From Asterella californica (lineage: Eukaryota > Streptophyta > Marchantiopsida > Marchantiales > Aytoniaceae): DNA of 64,000 nucleotides. The notes beneath the pieces were generated by a model. The model was not told the origin of the DNA and searched no databases. It worked only from the letters and a program-made list of their open reading frames with translations. The stretch covers positions 7,688,001 to 7,752,000 of the forward strand of contig JAYKYS010000002.1 in assembly GCA_036924285.1 (NCBI GenBank), given 5' to 3'. Position 1 is the stretch's first letter; every line of letters starts with the position of its first letter. The position numbers and the translations under genes are program-made. This document shows, piece after piece, positions 46,140 through 55,261 of this stretch.

Positions 46140-46780
46140 ACGGGTTTTTGACACAATCTCAGATCTCCATTTTCATCACACAGATGGGTAGAGCTCCTTG
46201 TCAGCTTTCCATAGGCACTTTGTCTACTTCGTTTGGACGCCTAGTGGAAAAGTTATAGGACTCGAAAGATGGAGAAAATAAGCTTAGCCCCAGCTTACGG
46301 GTTTTTGGCACCATTTCGGATCTTTGTTTTCATCACATAGACCACTTCTCCATTCATTTCCAATACTAATCGTAAAACACCATGAGCAGCAGGGTGTTGA
46401 GGTCTAAAATGAAAAGTAAAATTCTTTATTTGTTGAGTTTTAGCCATATCTAATAATTCGTATTTTTTATTAATTGTTTTTGTTTACCATTCAAACCATA
46501 GATGAGTAGAGCTCCTTGTCAGCTTTCCATAGGCACTTTGTCTACTTCGTTTGGACGTCTAGTGGGGAAGTTACAAGACTCGAAAGATGGAGAAAACAAG
46601 CTAGGCCCCAGCTTACGAGCTTTTGGCTCAACTTCGGATCTTCACTTTCATCACATAGATGGGTAGAGCTCGTTGTCAGCATTCCATGGGCATCTTGTTT
46701 ACTTCGTTTGGACATCCAGAGAAGAAGTTATGCGATTCGAAAGAAGGTAAAATCAAGCTAGGCCCCTGGTTACTTGCTGA
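46140..46780 (+). repeat. ~157-bp tandem repeat in solo LTR
   Basis: Units start near 46183, 46501 and 46658 with GATGGGTAGAGCTCCTTGTC, and share CAGCTTTCCATAGGCACTTT, TTCGTTTGGACG and AAGTTATAGGACTCGAAAG. A partial unit precedes 46183. The NUMT lies exactly between the first and second unit. Confidence 0.8.
46341..46497 (-). pseudogene. nad7: NUMT: start of mitochondrial nad7
   Basis: The minus strand reads an AT-rich leader, then an ATG at 46447-46445 opening [20 protein letters not shown] and continuing [16 protein letters not shown], the N-terminus of NADH dehydrogenase subunit 7 (complex I 49-kDa subunit) of plant mitochondria. The PQHPAAHG block is diagnostic; the plastid homologue ndhH has a different sequence here. 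About 157 bp are present, flanked by ATAG on both sides (46337-46340, 46498-46501). It is a nuclear copy of mitochondrial DNA, truncated after 36 codons, with a few changes (such as HFRP where NFGP is usual). Confidence 0.85.
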
Positions 46781-48242
46781 CTGGGTATTTAGGGCTTCAG
46801 GCGTTATATCAAAAGACGCAAGGGGCCTGCTTCTTATTATTCAGGAGATTCAGGAGAGAACTGTACGTACAGAGACTGTGCAAGGGGGGTGCTTAAGGGG
46901 CTAGCTTGCGCCTGCGACCTGTCAACAGACGGTTCGGGAGATTTAGGAGTCCAATGCAAGCGCGCAAGGCGTCGTTGGGTTCAGATCTGTGCAGGCTACG
47001 CACTGGTTCAAACGGTTAGGGAAGAGACGGATCGGAGAGTGCGTACTGAGTGAAATTGAGACGCATGAAGCAGATTTGGAGTTTTCAGTTACCTGTGAAG
47101 GAGAGTTGGACCGTTCGGGCCGTTCCGAAGTCCAAACTTGCTGTCCTTGGATCCATCGGGATCAGAACAACGAGTTCTTCAGGAAATTGAAGACGATTCA
47201 AAGTTTCATCGGGCGGTTTGGGAGTTGTGAGTGAAATTTGCTCGCAGGGAAGCGCTTACATCAGATTTTCGTTCGCCTGCGACCTGAGATTGGGTTGTTC
47301 TTCGCGATCGGTGAGCCAAGCTTTTCGTTCTTGGTGCCTACGCGATCAGGGAGTCTTCATCTACTCATAGGAGAAGACCGTGTGTGAATTGGATTGTTGG
47401 TTTGAGTGTGGTGAGCAAGTTTGAGCCGCAGGGAGCTGATTTACGTCAGTTTTTTGCAACCTGCGGTCAAATTTCTCGAGTGGTTTTGCAAGAGGAACTC
47501 CAAACGACTTGTTTGGAGTCTCGTTGGGTTCAGGGTAGCTAGATCTATCTGCCAGCGAAGACGGATATCAGTTTGGACGATCCGTTTGTGCGTGGTGTGC
47601 GGTTTTAAGCCGCAGGGAGTAGTTTTTGAAGGTTCGATCACCTGCGACCGAAAATCAGCGATACCTCGGCTATCAAGAGTCGGATCTGAAGGTTTCTTGG
47701 GTTAACGGAGTCAGCAGAGGAGACCCTATCGACATCTGAAGTCCGTTCAGCGAAAGGAGGAAGTCCACAGATAGACCTTTTTCGGTTTCTTTGCTACGGG
47801 TTTTGCTCTTTTGAGTTCGTTAGAGTTCTGGTTGGCTGTATACAGCTTGTGGTAGCTAGCTTTAGCTAAGAGCTTATACATGGATGTGGTTTGGACTTGA
47901 ATTTGAATTGCGTGATACTGCTGTGGCTCTATTTGTTAGCAAAGAGAAGTTTCTCTTGCTTTGAGCTACGCTTCGGTGGTTTTGGGTCAGGGTTGCGATT
48001 CAAGGGTTGTTTTCAGGGGCTTTTGAAGCAGGTTACAGACCGCTCTGGTCTGTTTTTCAATTCTGTGCTCTTAGGAGAAAGAACCGGCAGTGTACATACA
48101 TTTGGAGTGTATATATCGCAGCGTTCGTTTTCGTGGTTGTTTTTCTCTGTCTTGTCTCTGTTTCAGCACACAACATCTCCACAGCCAGGAACCTTGCGTT
48201 TTCCTGGACATCCTTCACGCAAAACGTCCGACGCGATATCGG

Positions 48243-49653
48243 AGAACCTCTTCCTCTTCCACCGCTTCTCCGTGGTGTGGAGACTAGCTTCCAGCGCTTC
48301 TGGAATCTTCAGGCCTTCTTCCTGACGCATCAAGGTGCACAGACCGAATCCAGGCTGTAAGGGCTTCTCCTGAGCCTTCACTCTCTTCTCCAGTAACTCC
48401 ATAGCGGGCTGGATCTTTGAGTGGAAGAATGCACTGAACTCTTCCAGTCTTCTTCCCACGGAAGACAGGTTCATCCGCACAATCCGATCGGAGGTGTCGA
48501 CCTTGTCTTCTAGAGGCAAGGATGCCTCTTCCACCACTATGATCTTCAGCTTCTGCACACGGGAAGAAGCTATTCTTCTCATCTTCCGGGGTGGAAGATC
48601 TCTCCCCATGGTAGAAGCGGTCCTCTTTACTGCGCTTCTTCGCATCGCAGTAGGAGTATCCATCCATCCTTCGTCTTCTATAATCTTCGGAAGACTCCCT
48701 GGTGTGACAGAAACGGTCTTCTGCTCCGGTCGAGTACTCAGCGGCTCTTCTTGCGAGTCAGACTCCGATCCCGAATGAATGAGGGAGGTGGTCTTCCTAG
48801 GTACACTTCTAAGACCCATCTTCCTCGGAGGCGTGGCGTCTTCCGACCCACTGGAGTCATCTTCTCTCACCAGAAGCGTCTTCTGATGAGTGTCGGGCCT
48901 CAGCTGCGGCATCAGAGTGGGAAGAGGAGTTACGGTTGCTGCTCGGTCGTCTTCTTCTGAGATCTCCTCCTTCGTCTCATGCTGCCCTGTTGGTCCATAC
49001 TTCACCAACTAATCTTCCGTGAGATCCCCCATGGCTACGTACAAGTAACAGAGGAAAGGTGTCAAGTGTCCTCCTGCCGGGGTACCTAAGTACGCTAGCT
49101 CCGTCTGTACATATACGTGGAAGAACGATCCCCAGTTGACGGGCACTCCTTCATCGCACACTGCTTCCAGGAACTCCACGTCTTGATCTCCAAGATACCT
49201 CGTCTTCTGCGCTTTCCCCTTGAGAAAGAGATGCAGAAACAGCTTCGCCAGAAGTCGCTCCTTCGGCTCCCGGTAAGACTCTACCTTCCATTCGTTCCTT
49301 CCCTGCCTGTCCTCCATGAAGAGGCAAGTGGTGCTTCCAAGCACATGCCACTCACTCACGATCCTGGGTAAGATCTTCTTCTCGAGCCAATAACCTAGGT
49401 CCTCGGATTCTGGTCTGTGGAAGACCCTACGCCACCAATCTTCAGTCCAAGAAGATGGTCTTCCTCGAGCTACTCCTGCCTTCGCAGGTACACGGTTGCG
49501 AGACGGTAATGCTACCCAAACCTCCTCCAGAAGTCCCTGGTCGGCGAGGTTCCAATCCCACAGGAAGAAGTCGAGACCCAACTCCTTGAGGAAGGGTGTG
49601 GCCTCGACCAATTCTGCTGCCGGTAACACCAACCCTCGAGGATGCATCGACAT
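48243..49653 (-). pseudogene. LTR ORF copy f (N-terminal and middle part)
   Basis: ATG at 49653 (MSMHPRGL) opens an intact N-terminal domain of 214 codons to a stop at 49009. After one in-frame stop the frame continues from 49008 through the acidic region, NLS-like patch and start of the coiled coil to about 48260. This is the best-preserved N-terminal domain besides the 3' LTR copy: FFLWDWNLADQGLLEEVWVAL, WWRRVFHRP, HLFLKGKAQKTRYLGDQDVEFLE, YVQTELAYLGTPAGGH. Confidence 0.7.
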
Positions 49654-49786
49654 GCTGGAAGATTTGTTGCACTAAGCTACACGTTCTCACTATGAGCTGA
49701 AGGCTCAGTCCTTCCCAAGTGCCCACAGTCTAGCTTCTACTTCTCAGAAGATGAAACTAGTCTTCCAGAAGACAGCTACTCCGTCT
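48243..49786 (-). mobile_element. Giant LTR fragment 'f', continuation of 'e'
   Basis: Resumes the minus-oriented giant LTR after the solo LTR. It ends at 49786 inside the LTR at CAGCTACTCCGTCT, where an inverted second-family LTR fragment begins. Confidence 0.75.
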
Positions 49787-51057
49787 AAACAGCCGTGACA
49801 TCTCCTTTTTTCGATCGTAAGTGACCGAACCTTTCAAAACTCCTTCCTGTGGCTTAAAATCACACACATCGTCCAAACTGATCGTTGATCGGATATCCGT
49901 CTTCTCTGGTAGGTAGATTTAGCTACTCTGAACCCAATGAGACTCCAAACAAGCCGTTTGGAGTTCCCCTCACAAAACCACGCAAGAAATTTGATCACAG
50001 GATGTAAAAAACCTGACGTAAATCGACTCCCTGCGGCACAAACTTACTTACCACACCCAATCCAACAATCCAATCCACACACGGTCTTCTCCCGTGCGTA
50101 AGTGAAGACTGCCTGATCGCATAAGCACCAAGAATGAAGAGCTTGGTTCACCGATCACTCAATCTCATATCGTAGACGACGAAAAACTGACATAAGCGCT
50201 TCCGTGCAAGCCAATTTCACCCAGAACTCCCAAATCGTCCGATGAAACTTCGTATCATCTTCAATTTTTTGAAGAGCTCGGCGTTCTGATCCCGATGGAT
50301 CTAAGGACAGCAAGTTTGGACTCCAGAACAGTCCGGACGGTCCAACTCTCCTGAAGCTTCCAAAAACCTCTCTTGCGTCTCAATTTCTCCTATAACACAG
50401 TCTCTGATCCGCCTCTCATGAACTGTCTTAACCAACGCGTAGCCTGCACATATCTAAACCCAATGACACCTTGCGCGCATGCATTAGACTTCTAAATTCT
50501 CCAAACTATCCACCGACAGATCGCAAAAACAAGGTAACCCCTTAAGCTGTCCCCTTATGTCAGACGTTGTACGTACAAGAATTCATAGATAATGAGGAAG
50601 CAGACCCCTTGCTTCCTTAGTATAACGCCTGGAGCTGTAAATACCTAGTCAGCAAAAGTAAACTAGGGTCCAGCTTGATTTTCTCATCTTTTGAGTCTCG
50701 CAACTTCTCCACTAGGCGTCCAAATGAAGTAGACAAAGTGCCTATGGAAAGCTGACAACGAGCTCTACGCATTGATGCGATGAAAGTGAAGATCCGAAGT
50801 TGTGCCAAAAGCCCATATGTTGGGGTCTAGCTTGTTTTACCCATCTTTCGAGTCTCATAACTTCTCCGCTAGGCGTCCAAATGAAGTAGACAAAGTACCT
50901 ATGGAAAGCTGACAACGAGCTCTATCCATTGATGCGATGAAAGTGAAGATCCGGAGTTGTGCCAAAAGCTTCATTTTTTGTCTCATGAGTGTCTTGAAGC
51001 GATAATGATAAGTATCGCAAACAGATTTTCAGATGGGAGTTGGTCCACGACACGACA
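49787..51057 (-). mobile_element. Truncated second-family LTR, inverted relative to 46047-48238
   Basis: Read on the minus strand from 51057 it starts TGTCGTGTCGTGGACC and matches the solo LTR, including two repeat units (50650-50975) and the block around 47487-47575 (AACTCCAAACGGCTTGTTTGG on this copy). It stops at 49787, matching the solo LTR to about 47680, so roughly the last 550 bases are missing. It lacks the NUMT. Confidence 0.75.
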
Positions 51058-51775
51058 ACGTTCTACTGTAATCTCGTAACAATGCCCTAACTCTATCTTG
51101 AGCAACAACGTGCTCCAAATCAAAGATAAAGCAAGCAAGATTTCTGTCGTCATCAAGAACTACCACCAAGAAGCAACGACTACTACATCTGAAACTTGAA
51201 TAACCAGCACCGCACCAAAAATCACAAACAAAATTGGAGTCAAAATCCTCACAACTTGCGTCCCAACTTTCAGACGACGACGAAAGCGGCAGCTGAAATA
51301 CTCGCATTACTTACAAAGTGAAATATATTCCAATTGCATTGCCATCACAAATTGGAAAGAACAAGCCCCGTCACAAAAGAACTGAGAACCACCACAGTGA
51401 ATCGATAACCAAGTGCAACAAGAAAGAAAAGCAGAATCGACGTTTAGGGTTTAATTTCTTATAGAGATTAATTTCAGGCTTTGCTACTTCCTCGTGACGT
51501 GATGGTTGTACAGCCCAAAATTAATCACTACAAGAATCACTCTCATTGATAATTCTCTCATCGTCTAGACCTCAACGCCTTAGCTCAACTTCTCTCTATT
51601 TCGACGTCGATAACTTAACCGTGCGCTCTAAAACTCAACATTGACGCTCACGTCTTGCCGCCATTCACTCTAACATACGGAGCTTCACTGACACTCAACT
51701 TGGCTGTGCGGCAGAAATGCCACGTCGACACGAGCATCAGTTCAAAGCTTTTATACATACATGGAAGTTTAAGAG
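51058..51775. other. Unassigned spacer
   Basis: No credible frame. It may be part of a decayed second-family element that ends at 53146, but I could not align it. Confidence 0.3.
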
Positions 51776-52760
51776 GAGTATCGTAGACTTCAGAGGCGTA
51801 TAACTCCTTGTAGGAAGCTCAGTTTTGGGTGCAATTGGTCTTGTTGGAAAGCTGGTTTCAAGAGCTTTCTGTTGATACCAAACACACTTCATTTGGATTT
51901 GGCGTGAGGAAGTTATGAGGGTTTGAGATTTTCTGTTGAGATTTATGATTTCTTTGGATCAAGAAAAATCTCCACGCTCGCGGAAGTTTTTTGGTTACAG
52001 CGTTTCACTAGCATCAATTGGGTGTGAATATTGTCTATTTGGAAAGTTGACTTCAGTAGCTTTCTAGTGCCACCAAAAACACTAGGTTTGGAGTTTCAAG
52101 AAGGAAGAGGAAGTGAGTTGAAGTTTGAGTACATTTTAAGGATGTCAGAAATGTTGAGGCTTTTGAGCTACAACTTTGGGAAAGCAAGTCAGACGATAGT
52201 GCTTATGACATCGTTGGAAATTTAACTCGACGTGTTTTCGGTGCCACAAGTTTCACAATTTTGGAGTTTGACAAAAGAACGCTTGAGACTACAAAGTTGA
52301 CTGTAAGTTTTGACGAGATTTTACACGTGAGTTGGAAAGACAGACTTGACCAGCCATAGCGTGACTTGTAGGTGTCCGTTGGAGACGAATGTGACATCGT
52401 TTCGAAGAGTTTTCAATGGTCTTGTCTACTTTTGTGACAAAAATAGAAGTTAGTTTTAGGAGATTTCAGGAAAAGCCTCCATGCGCATAGAAGCTTTTAT
52501 CGCATTGAGACCGAAGGTGAAACTTGAGAAGAACATGACACGGGTTTCAGAAGTATGTTTCCAAAGTTTTGGGTATCATCATAAAGGATTTTTTTGAAGT
52601 GTTGTGCAGCTGTTGGGTCAGAATTTGAAGAAGAAGTTTCAGGTTGGATAAAAAAGTCTCCGTTGCCGCAAAAGTGTGCAGCAAAGAATTGACATACTTT
52701 GACCAGCCAGTAGTTGCTACAAATCATAGTTTGTAGGGGGTTTCCAACAAGATACTAAGG
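51776..52760 (+). repeat. Degenerate GGAAAGCT...TTTGGA tandem repeats
   Basis: About five diverged units of 130-190 bp share the order TTGTTGGAAAGCT, AGCTTTCTG, CCAAA-ACACT, TTTGGAGTTT and GGAAGTTATGAGG (clearest near 51838-51925 and 52030-52120). The same order, in more regular form, makes up the 157-bp repeat at 46140-46780 and one region of the 4771-7056 LTR, so this is probably LTR sequence of the second family. Confidence 0.55.
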
Positions 52761-53079
52761 TATTGATTTAGAGTTCATAGAAGAAAACTGCACGTGGTTA
52801 TGTTAGCAAAGGAGTGAAGAAGTTTAAGATTCAATGCTTAGAGAAATTTTAGATCTTAAATCTTTACTTTGTAATAACTAGACCTCCATACCTCTGTTTC
52901 AGGTGTTTGAGAAAGGGATTTGACAGTACTTCAATTGAGGTTATTTATTTTGGATCTTGAGTGCAGTTACAAACACCGAAATTATATCAGATTCGCAGTA
53001 AATAAACAAAAAAATTACACTTAAAAGGGTGTTTTGTGTGGTTGCGCATTCCTCGACACACTTTCTTATCTACGAGAGA

Positions 53080-53167
53080 TCTCCACAGTCAAAAATCTTA
53101 TGTTTTCATATGCATCTTTCACGTACAAAATTCGTATGATACGATATAGTGGTGAACTCGATGTGAA
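53080..53167 (+). mobile_element. LTR 3' end plus PBS of second family (remnant)
   Basis: CTCCACAGTC...TTTCACG...TACGATA matches the last 60 bases of the solo LTR at 48175-48238. Three bases later, TGGTGAACTCGATGTGAA (53150-53167) matches the PBS at 7059. No gag follows. The LTR's start could not be placed; it may reach back to about 51060. Confidence 0.6.
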
Positions 53168-53268
53168 AGTCCGAGGTGGAGATATCTCATTAGGGGAGAA
53201 TCTCATTAGTTGTTTTATGCAAAATATTTGAATTGATTTGTGGAGTGGTTTTCAGCCATTTGGATATT

Positions 53269-53380
53269 TTTAGAGCATTTGGAGAACTATCATCCAAACT
53301 TGATGGACGCGCTTTCCTAAACTAGGGTGTCATCCATGCAATTGATGACACCCTCCAAACTATTTTGAAAATGCTCTAAA
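53269..53380. mobile_element. MITE-like element, 112 bp
   Basis: Perfect 12-bp terminal inverted repeats TTTAGAGCATTT (53269-53280) and AAATGCTCTAAA (53369-53380), extended by GGAG and CTCC. An internal perfect 10-bp hairpin GGGTGTCATC / GATGACACCC lies at 53325-53334 and 53344-53353. There is no coding capacity. Target duplication is unclear. Size and structure fit a non-autonomous DNA transposon. Confidence 0.55.
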
Positions 53381-53790
53381 GTTGACATAAATCACCATGG
53401 TAGTTAATTTGAACATTTTGTATAAGATAGTCTCATATGGACTAGTCGGAATATTAGAGCTTAAAAAAATCATTTTGATCTCCAGAAATACGTTTAAAGA
53501 TTGCAATCATATACAAACTTTCCATTTCTTTCCGTGCTTCAGTTGAAGATGATATTGATATTCCTTTGTCTACAACAACCCCACTGTAAGGATTGCACTC
53601 CCCTCATTATTTTTCTCTTTATCCCTTCTTGGTTTAAAGGTTCTCTTTTGCATTTATATCACATTGATTTTAAAATAAATTTCATTATTTTAAATTTATG
53701 TTAGATCTATATGATGTTTAATGTTCAAATGATGATGATGAAAGAAAAGAAAGATATAGTAACCATCTTATTATATCATATGTGTGCAAT
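53381..53790. other. AT-rich spacer
   Basis: No gene or repeat recognised. Short frames here look random. Confidence 0.35.
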
Positions 53791-53794
53791 AAAA

Positions 53795-54625
53795 TGATAA
53801 TGCATGGATGCTCACGGAGTGGTTGAAGTAAGCACGAGATGGATAGACATAGCGATACAAGATGGGATAAGAAGACAAATATAGCGAAGATCGGACTAAC
53901 AGATGGCTGGTTTAAGGAGGCTGGTCATTGCTTATTGGACGAGGAGAGACCGGATGGGTAAGAGGTAGGACGACTTGGAGGTTTTGGAGATCAAAAAGAA
54001 ATAGAGCGGGTGGGGGTTTGGGAGTGGAGCATCCATGCATTGCATGGACATCCACGGATCAAGTAAGAAAAGATAGTTAGCATATATGCAATGCATGGAT
54101 ACCAATGGGTCGAATACAGTAGAGATAGAACGGATGGGGGATTCCAGAGGTCGGCATCCATGCATTGCATGGATGCCGATGGGCACAACAGACATGCCAT
54201 AAAAGTGTAGAATGGAGCTATTTGGAGGATTGACGACCACGCGTTGCATGGATGCTAATAGACAAAGAAGAAAAATGATGGAACAGATATGACATTTGAG
54301 AGTATGTCGTCTAGACATTGCATGGATGACCACATGTCGCGTTCCTGGAGTTTCCTTTGGGATTACTTTAGGAATGAATCACTACAAGACGAGGGATAAT
54401 CATACAGTGGTATGAGATTTGAGGACAATCGTACATGCACTACATATAAATGATGGATATGATAGATGCGACGACGACGGACAGTAAACATAAGTGGTGA
54501 AAAAAAAGATGCGACATCATGGAAACATTTATATGCATATTTCAACAATATTTGGATTATGTTTTACAACTATGATAAACTCTCTTTGGTCTTGAGTGAG
54601 AGCACCCATGCAATGCATGGATGAC
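53795..54625. repeat. Degenerate tandem array with GCATTGCATGGATG core
   Basis: Seven occurrences of CATGCA(A/T)TGCATGGATG-like cores, near 53801, 54031, 54087, 54155, 54242, 54316 and 54606. Several are followed by CC-ATGGG/ACGG and a GA-rich stretch. Spacing in the dense part is about 50-80 bases. The minus-strand frame 54333-53932 is a by-product of the repeat. Confidence 0.6.
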
Positions 54626-55260
54626 GATCATGAATATTTACTTAATGTAATAAAAATACAACTACTTGATATTATACTAAATTTGTTATACTTTCATGTG
54701 CTTCATAATCACATCAATTTCGTTACTGAGGATCTTTACTAAATCTGGTCTTTGATTTAACTCCAAAGATATATTTTATATATATCATGATATCGACCCA
54801 CTTTACAAGTGGTTGGTTATGATACATTAATGAACAATTCCTTGTTGATCGATATGTGTCACATATTCTCATCATTTTCAAATGATTTCTCTTATTTCTA
54901 TGTGAAAACCACATATTTAGATGAATCACAGTTTATAAGAATTTCTCAATATTTGCAAATCAAATTTAATTATCACTCGCATATAAGTTTCTCTGCTTTT
55001 CAGAATACTATAAATTTCAGAAATTTTCGATCAAACAAAATTGAAACAATACTGTTTTTTGTTCAATTTCCAAAAGTAAGAATCCAGAATTTCCAGAAAA
55101 GTTTGAGGGTTCTCGTTTATGCGGGCGAGTACCCAATTGTTGTGAACTGCTGTTCCATGTCGATTCTGAAATATATTTTCTCCAATAAAGAAGTGAATTA
55201 CATTGGATCCTCGCAATTCTTGTTGCGCTTTCTTATTTATAAGATCACTTGGATGCCTAT
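54626..55260. other. AT-rich spacer
   Basis: No gene recognised. A 152-codon frame (54809-55267, +) has biased AT-driven composition and no domain, so I do not call it. Confidence 0.3.
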
Positions 55261-55261
55261 T

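Larger units (their letters stand above)
46047..48238 (+). mobile_element. Solo LTR of second family inserted in giant LTR
   Basis: Starts TGTCGTGTCGTGG and ends GACGCGATA (a one-base change from the expected CGACA). TCGG occurs on both sides (46043-46046, 48239-48242), a 4-bp target duplication. The giant-LTR text continues on either side, with about 100 bases missing soon after 48243. The last 60 bases resemble the end of the 4771-7056 LTR. It contains ~157-bp tandem repeats, a mitochondrial fragment and no internal coding region, as expected for a solo LTR. Confidence 0.75.

Noticed and set aside
51029..51307. 92-codon minus frame over the inverted LTR start
   Set aside because: Overlaps the LTR terminus; no conservation with the other LTR copy in frame.
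53795..54625. CRISPR-like spaced repeats
   Set aside because: Repeats are degenerate, spacing is uneven and the context is a plant nuclear genome.
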